From the NCBI RefSeq assembly GCF_000613725.1, contig NZ_BAJN01000003.1, forward strand, positions 1 through 64,000: a stretch of 64,000 bases of DNA. The letters run 5' to 3'. Made by a program: the position numbers and the translations under genes. Each line of letters opens with the position of its first letter. Position 1 is the stretch's first letter. Positions 1-8,247 of the stretch are shown here, piece by piece. The notes under the pieces were generated by a model. That model was given only the letters and a program-made list of their open reading frames with translations, was not told where the DNA came from and did not search any database. This stretch comes from Hoylesella pleuritidis JCM 14110 (GTDB taxonomy: Bacteria > Bacteroidota > Bacteroidia > Bacteroidales > Bacteroidaceae).

Positions 1-11
1 AAAACGGATAT

Positions 12-593
12 CTATTCAATATTAACCTTATTATATATAGTTCTCAAATCTTTCTTCACTACAGCCGGGTTTCCTGCGACAAGACAATCATCCGGTATAT
101 CACGAACGACCACCGAACCTGCTGCAACGATACAACGGTTACCAATAGTAACACCCGGACAAATCACGACTCCGCCTCCCAACCACGTGTCATCACCAAC
201 AACAATCGGGTAAGCAGCCTCTTTCGGTTCACGACGTTCGATATAATCAATAGGGTGTTGCGGCGTATAGAACAGGCAATTAGGTCCGACTTTTACATTG
301 GCCCCTATCCGTACGAATGCCTCATCCAATATAGTACAACCAAAATTTAAAAATGTTCCTTCTCCCAAAATAATTCCATTGCCGTGATCGCAATAAAATG
401 GTGGACACACAATCGTAGATTTCGGAATATCAGGAATCAGCTCTTCTATTACCGAATGATAATCAGCATTTTCTATCGTCATCATCTGCAATTGACAACA
501 AAGCTCCTTAGCACGCACTAAACTGCCATAAACTTCCCGATCGGAAAAATAATACATCTCCCCATTTCGCATTTTTTCAAATTCCGTCTTCAT
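12..593 (-). CDS. Maltose/galactoside O-acetyltransferase family protein
   Basis: A 193-residue acetyltransferase that should move an acetyl group from acetyl-CoA to a sugar hydroxyl in the cytoplasm. The first 60 residues look like the short helical Mac domain. Residues 70-185 are a left-handed beta-helix of hexapeptide repeats (for example IGANVKVG, IGNRCIVAAGSVV), and His113 in PQHPID is the expected catalytic base of this family. The length is normal for maltose/galactoside acetyltransferases. It is transcribed alone, away from the FMN/4Fe-4S gene, from a -7 box at 630-637. The natural acceptor sugar cannot be told from sequence. Confidence 0.9.
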   Translation of the reverse strand: MKTEFEKMRNGEMYYFSDREVYGSLVRAKELCCQLQMMTIENADYHSVIEELIPDIPKSTIVCPPFYCDHGNGIILGEGTFLNFGCTILDEAFVRIGANVKVGPNCLFYTPQHPIDYIERREPKEAAYPIVVGDDTWLGGGVVICPGVTIGNRCIVAAGSVVVRDIPDDCLVAGNPAVVKKDLRTIYNKVNIE

Positions 594-629
594 TCACATC
601 ATTATATTATTAGCCTAAATTCAGTTTGA

Positions 630-637
630 CAAAAATA
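630..637 (-). promoter_or_regulatory. -7 box (TATTTTTG) for the acetyltransferase gene
   Basis: On the minus strand this reads TATTTTTG, a match to the Bacteroidetes -7 consensus TAnnTTTG, 36 nt before the ATG at 593. No clear -33 TTTG box lies at the usual spacing. Confidence 0.5.
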
Positions 638-690
638 CAAAAAAATCATCATTTTGCAGGAGAAAGGTCCTATTATTGAATATTTATAGC

Positions 691-698
691 TAATTTTG
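691..698 (+). promoter_or_regulatory. Possible -7 box (TAATTTTG) for the FMN/4Fe-4S gene
   Basis: The sequence matches TAnnTTTG and points toward the gene at 870. A transcript from here would have a leader of about 165 nt containing the three 22-bp repeats at 741-800. There is no -33 box at the usual distance, so this is tentative. Confidence 0.35.
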
Positions 699-740
699 CA
701 ACAGTATACAGTCAAACGTACTGTAACAAACAGTGTTGCG

Positions 741-800
741 ATTAACGGCTTTTCAGCGGGCAACTAACGGCTTTTCGGCCCACGATTAACGGCTTTTTAC
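741..800. repeat. Three tandem 22-bp imperfect repeats (core TAACGGCTTTT)
   Basis: TAACGGCTTTT starts at 743, 765 and 787, an exact 22-bp period, with diverged sequence between the cores. A reverse-complement piece (GAAAAGCC) follows at about 806, so the last unit can fold back. The repeats sit in the 276-bp gap between divergent genes and would be in the 5' leader of the FMN/4Fe-4S gene. A related sequence (TTAACAGCTTTTC) occurs at 6890. Confidence 0.75.
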
Positions 801-869
801 AAGATGAAAAGCCACAAATCGGAAAGCTATTCGCAACTCCCTGCGTAACAAGATATTATAAAGTTAAGA

Positions 870-1952
870 ATGAAGAAAGAAAAAATTAAACAGGTGTTTT
901 GTCTTATCACCTGCATAATGGTAATTATCGCCGTGGCCATCAACCGTGATCATAAGGTCTTAGGACACGATTTAACAACCCAAGCGACAATCAACAGTAA
1001 GACGACCAAAGTTGACACAATGCGTACAGAACCTGATGGCACCATCGTCATTAACACGACCGAATTAGGCAAAGATATTAAAGGATATGGCGGTCGAGTT
1101 CCTTTGGAAATCTATTTAAAAGAAGATCGAATAATCAAAGTCAAGGCATTGAAAAACTCGGAGACACCCGATTTCTTTGCAGAAGCGTCCCAACTACTCA
1201 CCCGCTGGAACGGAAAGACATCCGACGAGGCATTAGCAATGAAAATAGATGGCATCAGCGGTGCCACATTTTCATCACGCGGCATCATCAAAAATATGCA
1301 ATGCGGACTGCAATATGCACAGAAAAATGCCTCCGAACCATCATTTTGGGAACGTATAGACTGGTCAGCCAAATCGCTCATCGGGCTTATCGTGGTACTG
1401 GCCGGCGCCATTTTACCGCTCTTTTGGAAGAACAAACGCTACCGAACCGTGCAGATGGTTCTTAATATTACAATCTTGGGACTGTGGTGCGGCACATTCA
1501 TCTCCTATTCGCTTATCATAAATTATATGTCAGCAGGCATCGATCCGTGGACGGCTCTTGTGCCCATCGTAATGCTCATTACGGCTTTCATCTACCCGCT
1601 TTTTGGCAAAAAAAACTACTACTGCAATAACATCTGCCCTTGCGGAGCCCTACAAGACTTAGCCGGAAAAGCACGGAAAAAGAAATGGAAGATGAGTTCA
1701 CAGACTGTCAAACTGTTGGGTAACCTTCGACAACTATTTTGGTCGATTCTGATGGTATTGATGCTGGCTGGCGTTCTGTTCCAATGGATGGACTACGAGA
1801 TATTTACGGCCTTTATCTTCCGCTCCGCTTCGGTTGTGGTTTTGATTTTGGCAGGTATCGTTACAATGCTTTCCGTCTTCGTGCCACGCCCTTACTGTCG
1901 TTTCATCTGCCCCACAGGCACCTTATTCAAGATAGCACAGGGTGGGAAATAA
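870..1952 (+). CDS. Membrane FMN-binding and 4Fe-4S-binding protein, NosR/NapH-like
   Basis: A 360-residue membrane redox protein. After an N-terminal membrane anchor (about 8-24), residues 60-150 form an FMN-binding domain with the flavin-attachment motif DGISGATFSS (Thr133 the likely covalent site), as in RnfG/NqrC/NosR. Membrane helices at about 168-186, 195-218, 226-245, 286-303 and 320-338 follow. Two cysteine clusters, CNNICPCG (252-259) and CRFICPTG (343-350), resemble the CxxxCP motifs of NosR and NapH. It probably passes electrons between a quinol or ferredoxin pool and an extracytoplasmic flavin. NosR proteins are about twice this length, and no denitrification genes lie nearby, so the partner is unknown. 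Confidence 0.8.
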   Translation: MKKEKIKQVFCLITCIMVIIAVAINRDHKVLGHDLTTQATINSKTTKVDTMRTEPDGTIVINTTELGKDIKGYGGRVPLEIYLKEDRIIKVKALKNSETPDFFAEASQLLTRWNGKTSDEALAMKIDGISGATFSSRGIIKNMQCGLQYAQKNASEPSFWERIDWSAKSLIGLIVVLAGAILPLFWKNKRYRTVQMVLNITILGLWCGTFISYSLIINYMSAGIDPWTALVPIVMLITAFIYPLFGKKNYYCNNICPCGALQDLAGKARKKKWKMSSQTVKLLGNLRQLFWSILMVLMLAGVLFQWMDYEIFTAFIFRSASVVVLILAGIVTMLSVFVPRPYCRFICPTGTLFKIAQGGK

Positions 1953-1982
1953 GCCATCACGCAACTATCCGTTTAAAATAAA

Positions 1983-2534
1983 ATGATTATGAAACAGAGA
2001 GAATTAAAATGGGAAATCATCAGCAGTGAGTACCTCATTCAGCGTCCGTGGCTCACGGCCCGACGCGATGCCGTCCGACTGCCCAACGATACTGTCTGTG
2101 AAGAATATTATGTTTTGGAATATCCCGATTGGATCAACGTCATCGCCGAAACAGTCGACGGGCAAATACTCATTGAACGACAATACCGCCACGGGCATCA
2201 ATCAGTGAATTTCGAGATATGCGCTGGCGTCATCGAATCGGGCGAGACACCTCTCCAAGCAGCTCAAAGAGAGCTCTATGAAGAGACCGGCTACACAGGA
2301 GGAGAATGGACAGAATTGATGACGATTGCTCCCAATCCCGGCTCACAGACCAATCTTTGCCACTGTTTTCTTGCCCGAGGTGTAGAGAAAACAAGCCGAC
2401 AGCATCTCGATCGTACAGAAAACATCGAAGTCTACACTTATACTAAGACCGAAGTTCGTGAAATGTTACAGCGCGGCGAATTTCTCCAAGCAATGATGGT
2501 AGCCCCACTCTGGAAATATTTTTCACAAGAATGA
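1983..2534 (+). CDS. Nudix hydrolase, probable ADP-ribose pyrophosphatase
   Basis: A 183-residue Nudix enzyme. The Nudix box is complete at about residues 82-104 (G-x5-E-x7-REL-x-EE-x-G), giving the Mg2+-binding glutamates that cleave nucleoside diphosphates linked to another group. The preceding strand arrangement (VIAETVDGQILIERQYRHG) resembles ADP-ribose/ADP-sugar pyrophosphatases. The start could also be the second Met (1989), two codons downstream. It follows the FMN/4Fe-4S gene by 30 bp and precedes mgtC by 7 bp, so the three may be one transcript. The exact substrate is an inference from family. Confidence 0.88.
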   Translation: MIMKQRELKWEIISSEYLIQRPWLTARRDAVRLPNDTVCEEYYVLEYPDWINVIAETVDGQILIERQYRHGHQSVNFEICAGVIESGETPLQAAQRELYEETGYTGGEWTELMTIAPNPGSQTNLCHCFLARGVEKTSRQHLDRTENIEVYTYTKTEVREMLQRGEFLQAMMVAPLWKYFSQE

Positions 2535-2541
2535 CATAACG

Positions 2542-3204
2542 ATGAACACAGCACTAATCCTCCACATCTTCATTGCAGCACTATTAGGCGGCATCATTGG
2601 ACTCGAAAGAGAATATCGAGCCAAGGAAGCCGGATTCCGGACCCACTTTCTCGTAGCTCTTGGCAGCGCTCTCTTTATGGTCGTTTCACAATACGGTTTT
2701 GCTGAAATACTGCGCTACCCCGGCGTTTCGCTCGACCCCTCGCGTATCGCAGCACAAGTAGTTTCGGGTATCGGATTCATTGGTGCAGGAACCATTATCT
2801 TTCAGAAACACGTGGTTAGAGGGCTCACAACGGCAGCAGGCCTATGGGTAACATCAGCTATCGGTCTGGCCTGTGGTGCTGGGATGTATATTATTTCAAT
2901 CACAGCTACAATACTGGTGCTACTCTGTTTGGAAACCATATATTTCATCTTGAACCGTTTCGGATCACGAAATATCGCCATTACTTTTACCTCTCCCGAC
3001 CGCGAAAGTATTCGCCAAATTATCAAGTCGCTGAGAAAAGAAGGTTCTGATATCGACTCTTACGATATGAAAGAGCAGTGTTCGTCCACGGGTTGTATTT
3101 ATTTGGTGAATATGGAAATGCGAGTAAAGCGCAATCAATATGAAGACCGCATCCTCGACATCATCTCTCGACTTGATGGAGTGACTATCGAACACATCGA
3201 ATAA
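2542..3204 (+). CDS. MgtC/SapB family membrane protein
   Basis: A 220-residue membrane protein of the MgtC/SapB family. Residues 1-140 hold the conserved membrane region with the family motif around GLEREYRAKEAGFRTH (about 21-36) and further glycine-rich helices. The C-terminal 75 residues are soluble and ACT-like (ITFTSPDRESIRQIIKSL and onward). In pathogens MgtC acts in low-Mg2+ and intraphagosomal adaptation by lowering ATP synthase activity; whether this homologue does so is unknown. It is probably cotranscribed with the Nudix gene. Confidence 0.88.
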   Translation: MNTALILHIFIAALLGGIIGLEREYRAKEAGFRTHFLVALGSALFMVVSQYGFAEILRYPGVSLDPSRIAAQVVSGIGFIGAGTIIFQKHVVRGLTTAAGLWVTSAIGLACGAGMYIISITATILVLLCLETIYFILNRFGSRNIAITFTSPDRESIRQIIKSLRKEGSDIDSYDMKEQCSSTGCIYLVNMEMRVKRNQYEDRILDIISRLDGVTIEHIE

Positions 3205-3262
3205 ACGATCGAACGAATAAATAAAAATAAATATTATCCGCTTCAAATTGAGAATACTATCA

Positions 3263-3871
3263 TCAATTTAGTATGGCATAGGTCAAAACAAAGGAGGGAG
3301 TAAGGTGGTAATGAACAGGAATCATCGTGCGGGTCCTGAGGTTCTCTACCTTTATTAAGCCTTGTTCTCGGGGTACAAAAGGGCAAAGCCGCATCTCAAA
3401 ATATTGCAAGGCTTCAACAGAAAAAAGTTTATAGACGGTTTCTTTGGCACTCCAATTGATTAACTGGATATCGACGGAAGAAGAAATTTCATCTTGGCGG
3501 ATGAATTTATGCACAATACGACTCACTCGATTACTATAATATTCAATATCAACGGCCACCTCTTTATTTGTAGAGATAAGTAAAACAGCATATCCTCGGG
3601 TGTGACTGATACTGACGTGATAGCCCTCCACGTGTGGTTTTCCATTGGGATAATGAGTAATCGATAATCGGCTATTGTTTGTCATAGCAAGAAGTAAGCT
3701 ATAAGTAGCTAAGATTTCAAGTCGTCGAGATGCTGATTGATAATCGGATAACCTGGAACAGAGATCCTGTAAATGAGGATTTGCTGCAAAAAAAAGTTCA
3801 ATCGTCTCCTCGATCTTCCATAAACCGAGTCGGACATCGGGTGCAACGGCTTCTATCTTAATCAACGGCAT
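3263..3871 (-). CDS. 4'-phosphopantetheinyl transferase superfamily protein
   Basis: A 202-residue enzyme that transfers 4'-phosphopantetheine from CoA to a carrier-protein serine. The family motifs are present: Mg2+-binding residues in VAVDIEYYSNR (Asp108, Glu110) and WSAKETVYK (140-148) with the catalytic Glu/Lys pair. It begins 8 bp after gldE and is the last gene of the ssb-gldE-transferase series. Linkage of this transferase to gldE is usual in Bacteroidales and need not mean a shared function. The carrier-protein target is not evident here; no polyketide or peptide synthase gene lies in the window. Confidence 0.85.
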   Translation of the reverse strand: MPLIKIEAVAPDVRLGLWKIEETIELFFAANPHLQDLCSRLSDYQSASRRLEILATYSLLLAMTNNSRLSITHYPNGKPHVEGYHVSISHTRGYAVLLISTNKEVAVDIEYYSNRVSRIVHKFIRQDEISSSVDIQLINWSAKETVYKLFSVEALQYFEMRLCPFVPREQGLIKVENLRTRTMIPVHYHLTPSFVLTYAILN

Positions 3872-3879
3872 TGCTGCTA

Positions 3880-5199
3880 TCAGACGCTATGAATGACAAC
3901 TTTAACACGACTGATGCGTCGCTCTTCAATGCCCATCACCTCGAAAGTGTAATTGCGATATTCAAGTTTTTCGTGCATTGAGGGGAACTCGCCTTTGAGT
4001 TCGAGAAGCAATCCGGCTACAGTATCAGCGTCGCCTTCTACCTCTGAAAACTCATCATCATTGATGTTCAGTATCTTACAGAAGTCACTCAGCAACGTTT
4101 TTCCCTCGAAAATATACGTGTTATAATTGAGTTTGGAATAAGTTTTCTCCTCATCATCATACTCATCATTGATTTCTCCCACAATCTCTTCCAAAATATC
4201 TTCAAGCGTCACAATGCCACTTGTCCCGCCAAACTCGTCTACGACAATAGCAATATGCACTTTGTTTTCCTGAAATTCACGCAAAAGGTCGTCGATTTTC
4301 TTGGTTTCCGGCACAAAATAAGGCGGCCGGATTAGGCTCTGCCAACGGAAATTAGCAGTCTTAGAGAGATGGGGCAAGACATCTTTAATATAGAGCACGC
4401 CGCGGATATTATCCGTATTATCCTGATAAACAGGAATACGACTGTAATTGTTTTCTACAATGCAGCGCAAGACATCCGTGAAATTACTTTTGATATCGAG
4501 GTCGATCACATCTTGACGGCTAGTCATTACCTCTTTGGCTGTTTCATCTCCGAATCGGATAATACCTTGTAACATCTTCTGTTCGGCTTTGATGTCGTTT
4601 TTATCCGTAAGCTCCAGCGCCTGCTCCAGGTCGTCGACGCTTAGCACGTGGTTCTCTTTCTGCACCACCTTCTCAGCTAATATACCACTCCGAAGCAGTA
4701 TTGTCTCTAACGGCCAGAATAATTTACGAAGAAAAAGGATACCGTTTACCGTGCGCCGGCAGAAGACCAAGCTATTCTGTCGACTGTAAACCTTAGGCAT
4801 TATTTCGCCAAACAACAAGAGGAGAAAGGTCAGTAAAACAGTAATGCACAGGAATTGCAACCAATAAGCGCGTTCGCCGAAATGTACAACAGTAGCAAAC
4901 ACATAATTGCACAGCATAATAATCGTTACATTAACAAAATTATTCGTGATGAGAATAGTAGCTAATGTGCGCTCAGAATCATCGCGAAGCATCTGTATTT
5001 CGTTATCACGCAGTGTCTTACTTTCATCAAGTTCGGCAAGGTCTGTCGGTGAAAGATTAAAAAAAGCAATCTCAGAACCACTGGCAAATCCCGAGACTAA
5101 AAGTAGGATTGCTGCCCAAAAAACTGCAATTAGTGCACCAATAGTCGGCGCTTGTAGGTAAACATCCGACAGAGACTCGGTAAGAAAAGAGGTATCCAA
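3880..5199 (-). CDS. gldE: GldE-like hemolysin/CorC family membrane protein
   Basis: A 439-residue protein with the CNNM/HlyC arrangement: membrane helices in the first 195 residues (starting at about 20), two CBS domains at about 205-325, and a C-terminal CorC_HlyC domain (340-430). The family is linked to metal-ion transport or regulation; GldE is needed for gliding and type IX secretion in Flavobacterium. Context supports the GldE call, because ssb lies just upstream and a phosphopantetheinyl transferase downstream, as in other Bacteroidales. In a non-gliding organism the role is more likely secretion or ion homeostasis. Confidence 0.85.
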   Translation of the reverse strand: MDTSFLTESLSDVYLQAPTIGALIAVFWAAILLLVSGFASGSEIAFFNLSPTDLAELDESKTLRDNEIQMLRDDSERTLATILITNNFVNVTIIMLCNYVFATVVHFGERAYWLQFLCITVLLTFLLLLFGEIMPKVYSRQNSLVFCRRTVNGILFLRKLFWPLETILLRSGILAEKVVQKENHVLSVDDLEQALELTDKNDIKAEQKMLQGIIRFGDETAKEVMTSRQDVIDLDIKSNFTDVLRCIVENNYSRIPVYQDNTDNIRGVLYIKDVLPHLSKTANFRWQSLIRPPYFVPETKKIDDLLREFQENKVHIAIVVDEFGGTSGIVTLEDILEEIVGEINDEYDDEEKTYSKLNYNTYIFEGKTLLSDFCKILNINDDEFSEVEGDADTVAGLLLELKGEFPSMHEKLEYRNYTFEVMGIEERRISRVKVVIHSV

Positions 5200-5233
5200 T
5201 TGTTTTCTTCTTGTTAACTAATGATCAACGTGA

Positions 5234-5641
5234 CTAAAAAGGAAGCCCGCCCTTATCATCTTGTGTCTGTGTTGAAGTGGCAGAAGCGAGCTTTTCCGTG
5301 TCCTGAGGAGCAGATTTTGGAGAGAGTAATTCCATATTCTCGGCTAAAATCTCAGTAACATAGCGACGTTGTCCTTTCTGATCATCATAGCTTCTATAAC
5401 GTATCCGTCCCTCGATATAAAGTTTGTCGCCTTTATGAACATATTTTTCTGCGATCTTCGCCAGGCCTTTCCACGTAATAATATTATGCCAATCCGTACG
5501 TTCAGGTACCTGAGTTCCATTCTGCAAAGTATATCCACGTTCGGTCGTTGCCAGTGGGAACTGAGCCATAGCTTGGTCATTCTCATAATATCTCACATCC
5601 GGATCTTTACCGACATTACCTATAAGCATTACCTTGTTCAT
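5234..5641 (-). CDS. ssb: Single-stranded DNA-binding protein
   Basis: A 135-residue SSB. The N-terminal OB fold (MNKVMLIGNVGKDPDVRY through KLYIEGRIRYRSY) is typical, and the C-terminal tail DDKGGLPF is the acidic-aromatic tip that recruits replication and repair partners. It starts 45 bp after the conserved unknown gene and ends 34 bp before gldE, so the group may be transcribed together from the tRNA promoter region or from an unseen promoter in the 45-bp gap. Confidence 0.95.
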   Translation of the reverse strand: MNKVMLIGNVGKDPDVRYYENDQAMAQFPLATTERGYTLQNGTQVPERTDWHNIITWKGLAKIAEKYVHKGDKLYIEGRIRYRSYDDQKGQRRYVTEILAENMELLSPKSAPQDTEKLASATSTQTQDDKGGLPF

Positions 5642-5686
5642 TGTTTTGGGAACCTAATTAGACAGATATTTTATGTCGTGAAAGGA

Positions 5687-6241
5687 TTACTTCCACATTC
5701 CTAAATACTTAAAATGGAAATTCTTACCCTTTGCCGAAGGGAATTGACTACGACTATCTACCCGCTCGCGCAAATGATTGACGATACGATTGTAACCGTC
5801 TTGTCCCGAAACAGCCTTGCAACGTGCCACAAAATGTGTATCGCGATATTCATGCTTTCCTGTCGTCGGAACCATAACTACACGTTTGAAATCAAGTGAA
5901 CACTCATACCATCCGGGATGTTCCTCTGTCAGACGCGTCATTGCCGATGAAGCCAAATCACGCCGCTCCGGCCCTGCTACTGTTGGGATGACAGGCCGTA
6001 AAGCCTTTTTCTGTTTAAAATCGATCATCGTCTCGGCCGAAGTCTTAATAATAATGAAATATACCCGCGGTCGAACTTTGTATCTTTTAGGATATAGCAC
6101 ATCACTTTCAGCGTATTCTCTAATATCTGCTGCTAATTCAGTATTCATCCCAATATCGGGTATCGAACTTAAAAAGGCCAATGCCTCATCCACATTATAT
6201 ACTAATGTTTCTCTGTCGAAATATCTTAAATATAAATTCAT
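5687..6241 (-). CDS. Conserved protein of unknown function
   Basis: A 184-residue soluble protein starting MNLYLRYFDRETLV. The reading frame stays open upstream through a tRNA gene, so the ATG at 6241 is the only sensible start. The sequence is rich in charged residues with no membrane segment, signal peptide or motif I can name. I recognise close relatives only as uncharacterised Prevotella proteins. It sits 27 bp downstream of the last tRNA of the cluster and 45 bp upstream of ssb, and could be read through from the tRNA promoter. Confidence 0.75.
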   Translation of the reverse strand: MNLYLRYFDRETLVYNVDEALAFLSSIPDIGMNTELAADIREYAESDVLYPKRYKVRPRVYFIIIKTSAETMIDFKQKKALRPVIPTVAGPERRDLASSAMTRLTEEHPGWYECSLDFKRVVMVPTTGKHEYRDTHFVARCKAVSGQDGYNRIVNHLRERVDSRSQFPSAKGKNFHFKYLGMWK

Positions 6242-6267
6242 CGGATGCTTATGTTTCTCTAAAAAAG

Positions 6268-6340
<73 letters not shown>

Positions 6341-6365
6341 TTACGATGTATCCATTCGTTCTTTG

Positions 6366-6449
6366 TGAAGAGGAGGAGACTCGAACTCCCACGACACAAT
6401 TGTCACTACCCCCTCAAAGTAGCGCGTCTACCAATTCCGCCACCTCTCC
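6366..6449 (-). tRNA. tRNA-Leu (GAG)
   Basis: An 84-nt class II tRNA with a long variable arm. The acceptor stem is GGAGAGG/CCTCTTC (one G-U pair), the anticodon loop is TTGAGGG, the T loop is a normal TTCGAGT and the discriminator is A73. No CCA is encoded. Confidence 0.96.
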
Positions 6450-6473
6450 GACAAAGTTTGACATCTGAATAAA

Positions 6474-6558
6474 TGGTGCCCAGAACAGGACTCGAACCTG
6501 CACGTTGTTAAACACACGCACCTGAAACGTGCGCGTCTACCAATTCCGCCACCTGGGC
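6474..6558 (-). tRNA. tRNA-Leu (CAG), CCA encoded
   Basis: A class II tRNA with acceptor stem GCCCAGG/TCTGGGC, anticodon loop TTCAGGT and T loop TTCGAGT. The mature body ends at 6477 (A73), and 6474-6476 supply an encoded CCA, which the other three tRNAs of the cluster lack. Confidence 0.96.
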
Positions 6559-6597
6559 ATTTGAGGTTTCCCCATTTGGTATTTATTCAGAATGTGG

Positions 6598-6670
<73 letters not shown>

Positions 6671-6715
6671 ATTATAATCCTATATATTATAGGAGCATCT
6701 CTCTAAATGCGGTTG

Positions 6716-6746
6716 CAAAGGTAATGCTTTTTTCCGATACTGCAAA
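6716..6746 (-). promoter_or_regulatory. Promoter of the tRNA cluster
   Basis: On the minus strand a TTTG -33 box (6743-6746), a 19-nt spacer and TACCTTTG (6716-6723) give a full match to the Bacteroidetes sigma-ABfr consensus. It points into the tRNA-Gly at 6670. Confidence 0.8.
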
Positions 6747-6889
6747 TTTTTCCGTGATTTTTTTCCGTGAAAACAACGATTTATCAAGTTCTCCACATTG
6801 TTTTATCAATTATTTCAATCGACTTTAAAAACCTTTCAAATCCCCTTTATATATAAGGGTTGGCAGTCATATGGCTTTTTGCACGATCA

Positions 6890-6922
6890 TTAACAGCTTT
6901 TCAGGCTGCGAAAAACCGTTAA
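6890..6922. terminator. Imperfect hairpin downstream of nspC
   Basis: TTAACAGCTTTTC (6890-6902) pairs imperfectly with GAAAAACCGTTAA (6910-6922). It lies 40 bp past the nspC stop. The core resembles the 22-bp repeats at 741-800. A small CCCTT/AAGGG hairpin lies further on near 6843-6858. The rest of the 6671-6962 gap shows only the tRNA promoter. Confidence 0.35.
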
Positions 6923-6962
6923 ACGCAAGGCAATAAGCATCTTTTCATCAGACCAAAGTTTA

Positions 6963-8131
6963 TCAGTCCATCCGCAGCTTATAATCTTCATAACCGTATT
7001 CACGCAAGATTTCAAGTTCGCCGTCTGTGTGCACAATTCCGATAGACGGATGCCGGATGCCATTAAACATACAGGTTTTGACCGTAGTATAATGCATCAT
7101 ATCTTCAAAAATAATGTTTTCACCGATTTGCAACGGATGGTCGAATTGCCAGGAGCCCATAAAATCACCAGCCAAACAGCTATTTCCCCCTAACCGATAA
7201 GTATTCAGAGACTGCTTGTCAGCCCTTGCTCCCTCAACAATTCGAGCCCCTCGAACTACAGGCATATACGGCATTTCCAAACAGTCGGGCATATGGCAGG
7301 TGAAACTTACATTCAGAACAGCCGTCCGAATACTTTCATCTTCGACCACATCCACTACCTGCGATACTAACGGACCTGTCTGCCAAGCGAACGCACTACC
7401 CGGTTCTAAAATTACGTTGAGATTCGGATAACGAGAACGAAAACCTTTCAGAAGATCAATCAGCAATTGAACGTCATAATCCTTTCGTGTCATCAAATGA
7501 CCACCACCGAAGTTGATCCACTTCAAACGAGGTAACCACTGTCCGAACTTCTCCTCAACATGCGCCAAGGTACGAGCAAAAACATCTGCTCCACTCTCAC
7601 AATGGCAATGGCAATGAAAACCTTCGATATCGGCTGGCAGCATATCAGATAAGTCACCAGCACGCACGCCGAATCGCGTCCCAGGTGCACAGGATTATAA
7701 AGCATCGTTTCTACCTCAGAATATTCGGGATTCACACGCAATCCCAGACTGATACCGGGATTATTTTCTCTAACTATCGCGTGATAGCGATCCCATTGCG
7801 ACAACGAGTTGAATGTGAGATGACTCGAGCAACGAGCAATCTCTTCGATATCATCATCCGTATAAGCGGGCGAATAAGTATGCGCCCTGCTCCCGAATTC
7901 ATAATAAGCCAAAAGAGCTTCATTGAGCGAACTTGCAGTCGTAGCATTGATATACTCACGGAAAATAGGAAAAATTTTCCAGAGTGCAAAAGCTTTGAAT
8001 GCCAAGATGATTTCTACATCAGCTGCACAAGCCACACTTCTGATCAATTCGAGATTGTTCCGAAGGCGTACTTCTTCTATAATATAAATAGGTATATTAA
8101 TCTCTTTGAAAGTACGTATATCAATTTTCAT
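6963..8131 (-). pseudogene. nspC: Carboxynorspermidine decarboxylase, one frameshift
   Basis: A PLP-dependent fold III enzyme that decarboxylates carboxynorspermidine/carboxyspermidine, the last step of polyamine synthesis in Bacteroidetes. The N-terminal part (8131 to about 7690) carries the PLP lysine in LAFKAFALW. The C-terminal part carries FGGGHLMTRKDYD and CLAGDFMGSW. They are in different frames: after LYNP the frame must shift to continue CAPGTRFGVRAGD. Inserting one base near 7691-7693 restores a 389-residue protein, close to the family length. The loss falls in a C run, as in three other genes here, so a consensus error is likelier than true inactivation. A -7 box lies at 8168-8175. 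Confidence 0.88.
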
Positions 8132-8167
8132 ATATGCTATTTAAATGTTGCTGAGAATATTTTCACG

Positions 8168-8175
8168 CAAAGTTA
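8168..8175 (-). promoter_or_regulatory. -7 box (TAACTTTG) for nspC
   Basis: Minus-strand TAACTTTG, 36 nt before the nspC ATG. A TTTG (8198-8201 on the minus strand) lies 22 nt upstream. It is divergent from, and nearly overlaps, the promoter of the thiE-like gene. Confidence 0.6.
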
Positions 8176-8193
8176 ACATTTTGTCTCTGATAA

Positions 8194-8225
8194 ATTGCAA
8201 ATTTAATGGAATTTTCCTACTTTTG
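8194..8225 (+). promoter_or_regulatory. Promoter of the thiE-like gene
   Basis: The -7 box TACTTTTG is at 8218-8225, with ATTG (one mismatch to TTTG) 20 nt upstream. Transcription from here would start after the in-frame ATG at 8206, which argues for the ATG at 8248. Confidence 0.65.
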
Positions 8226-8247
8226 CAATCGTAAACGATTACGGATA

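Noticed and set aside
741..800. CRISPR array
   Set aside because: The units are short, contiguous and imperfect with no distinct unique spacers, and no cas gene is nearby. The same applies to 30076-30160.
8150..8247. TPP riboswitch upstream of the thiE-like gene
   Set aside because: The divergent gap is too small and no thi-box word (CTGAGA with ACCTGA) is present; the promoter starts transcription too near the ATG.
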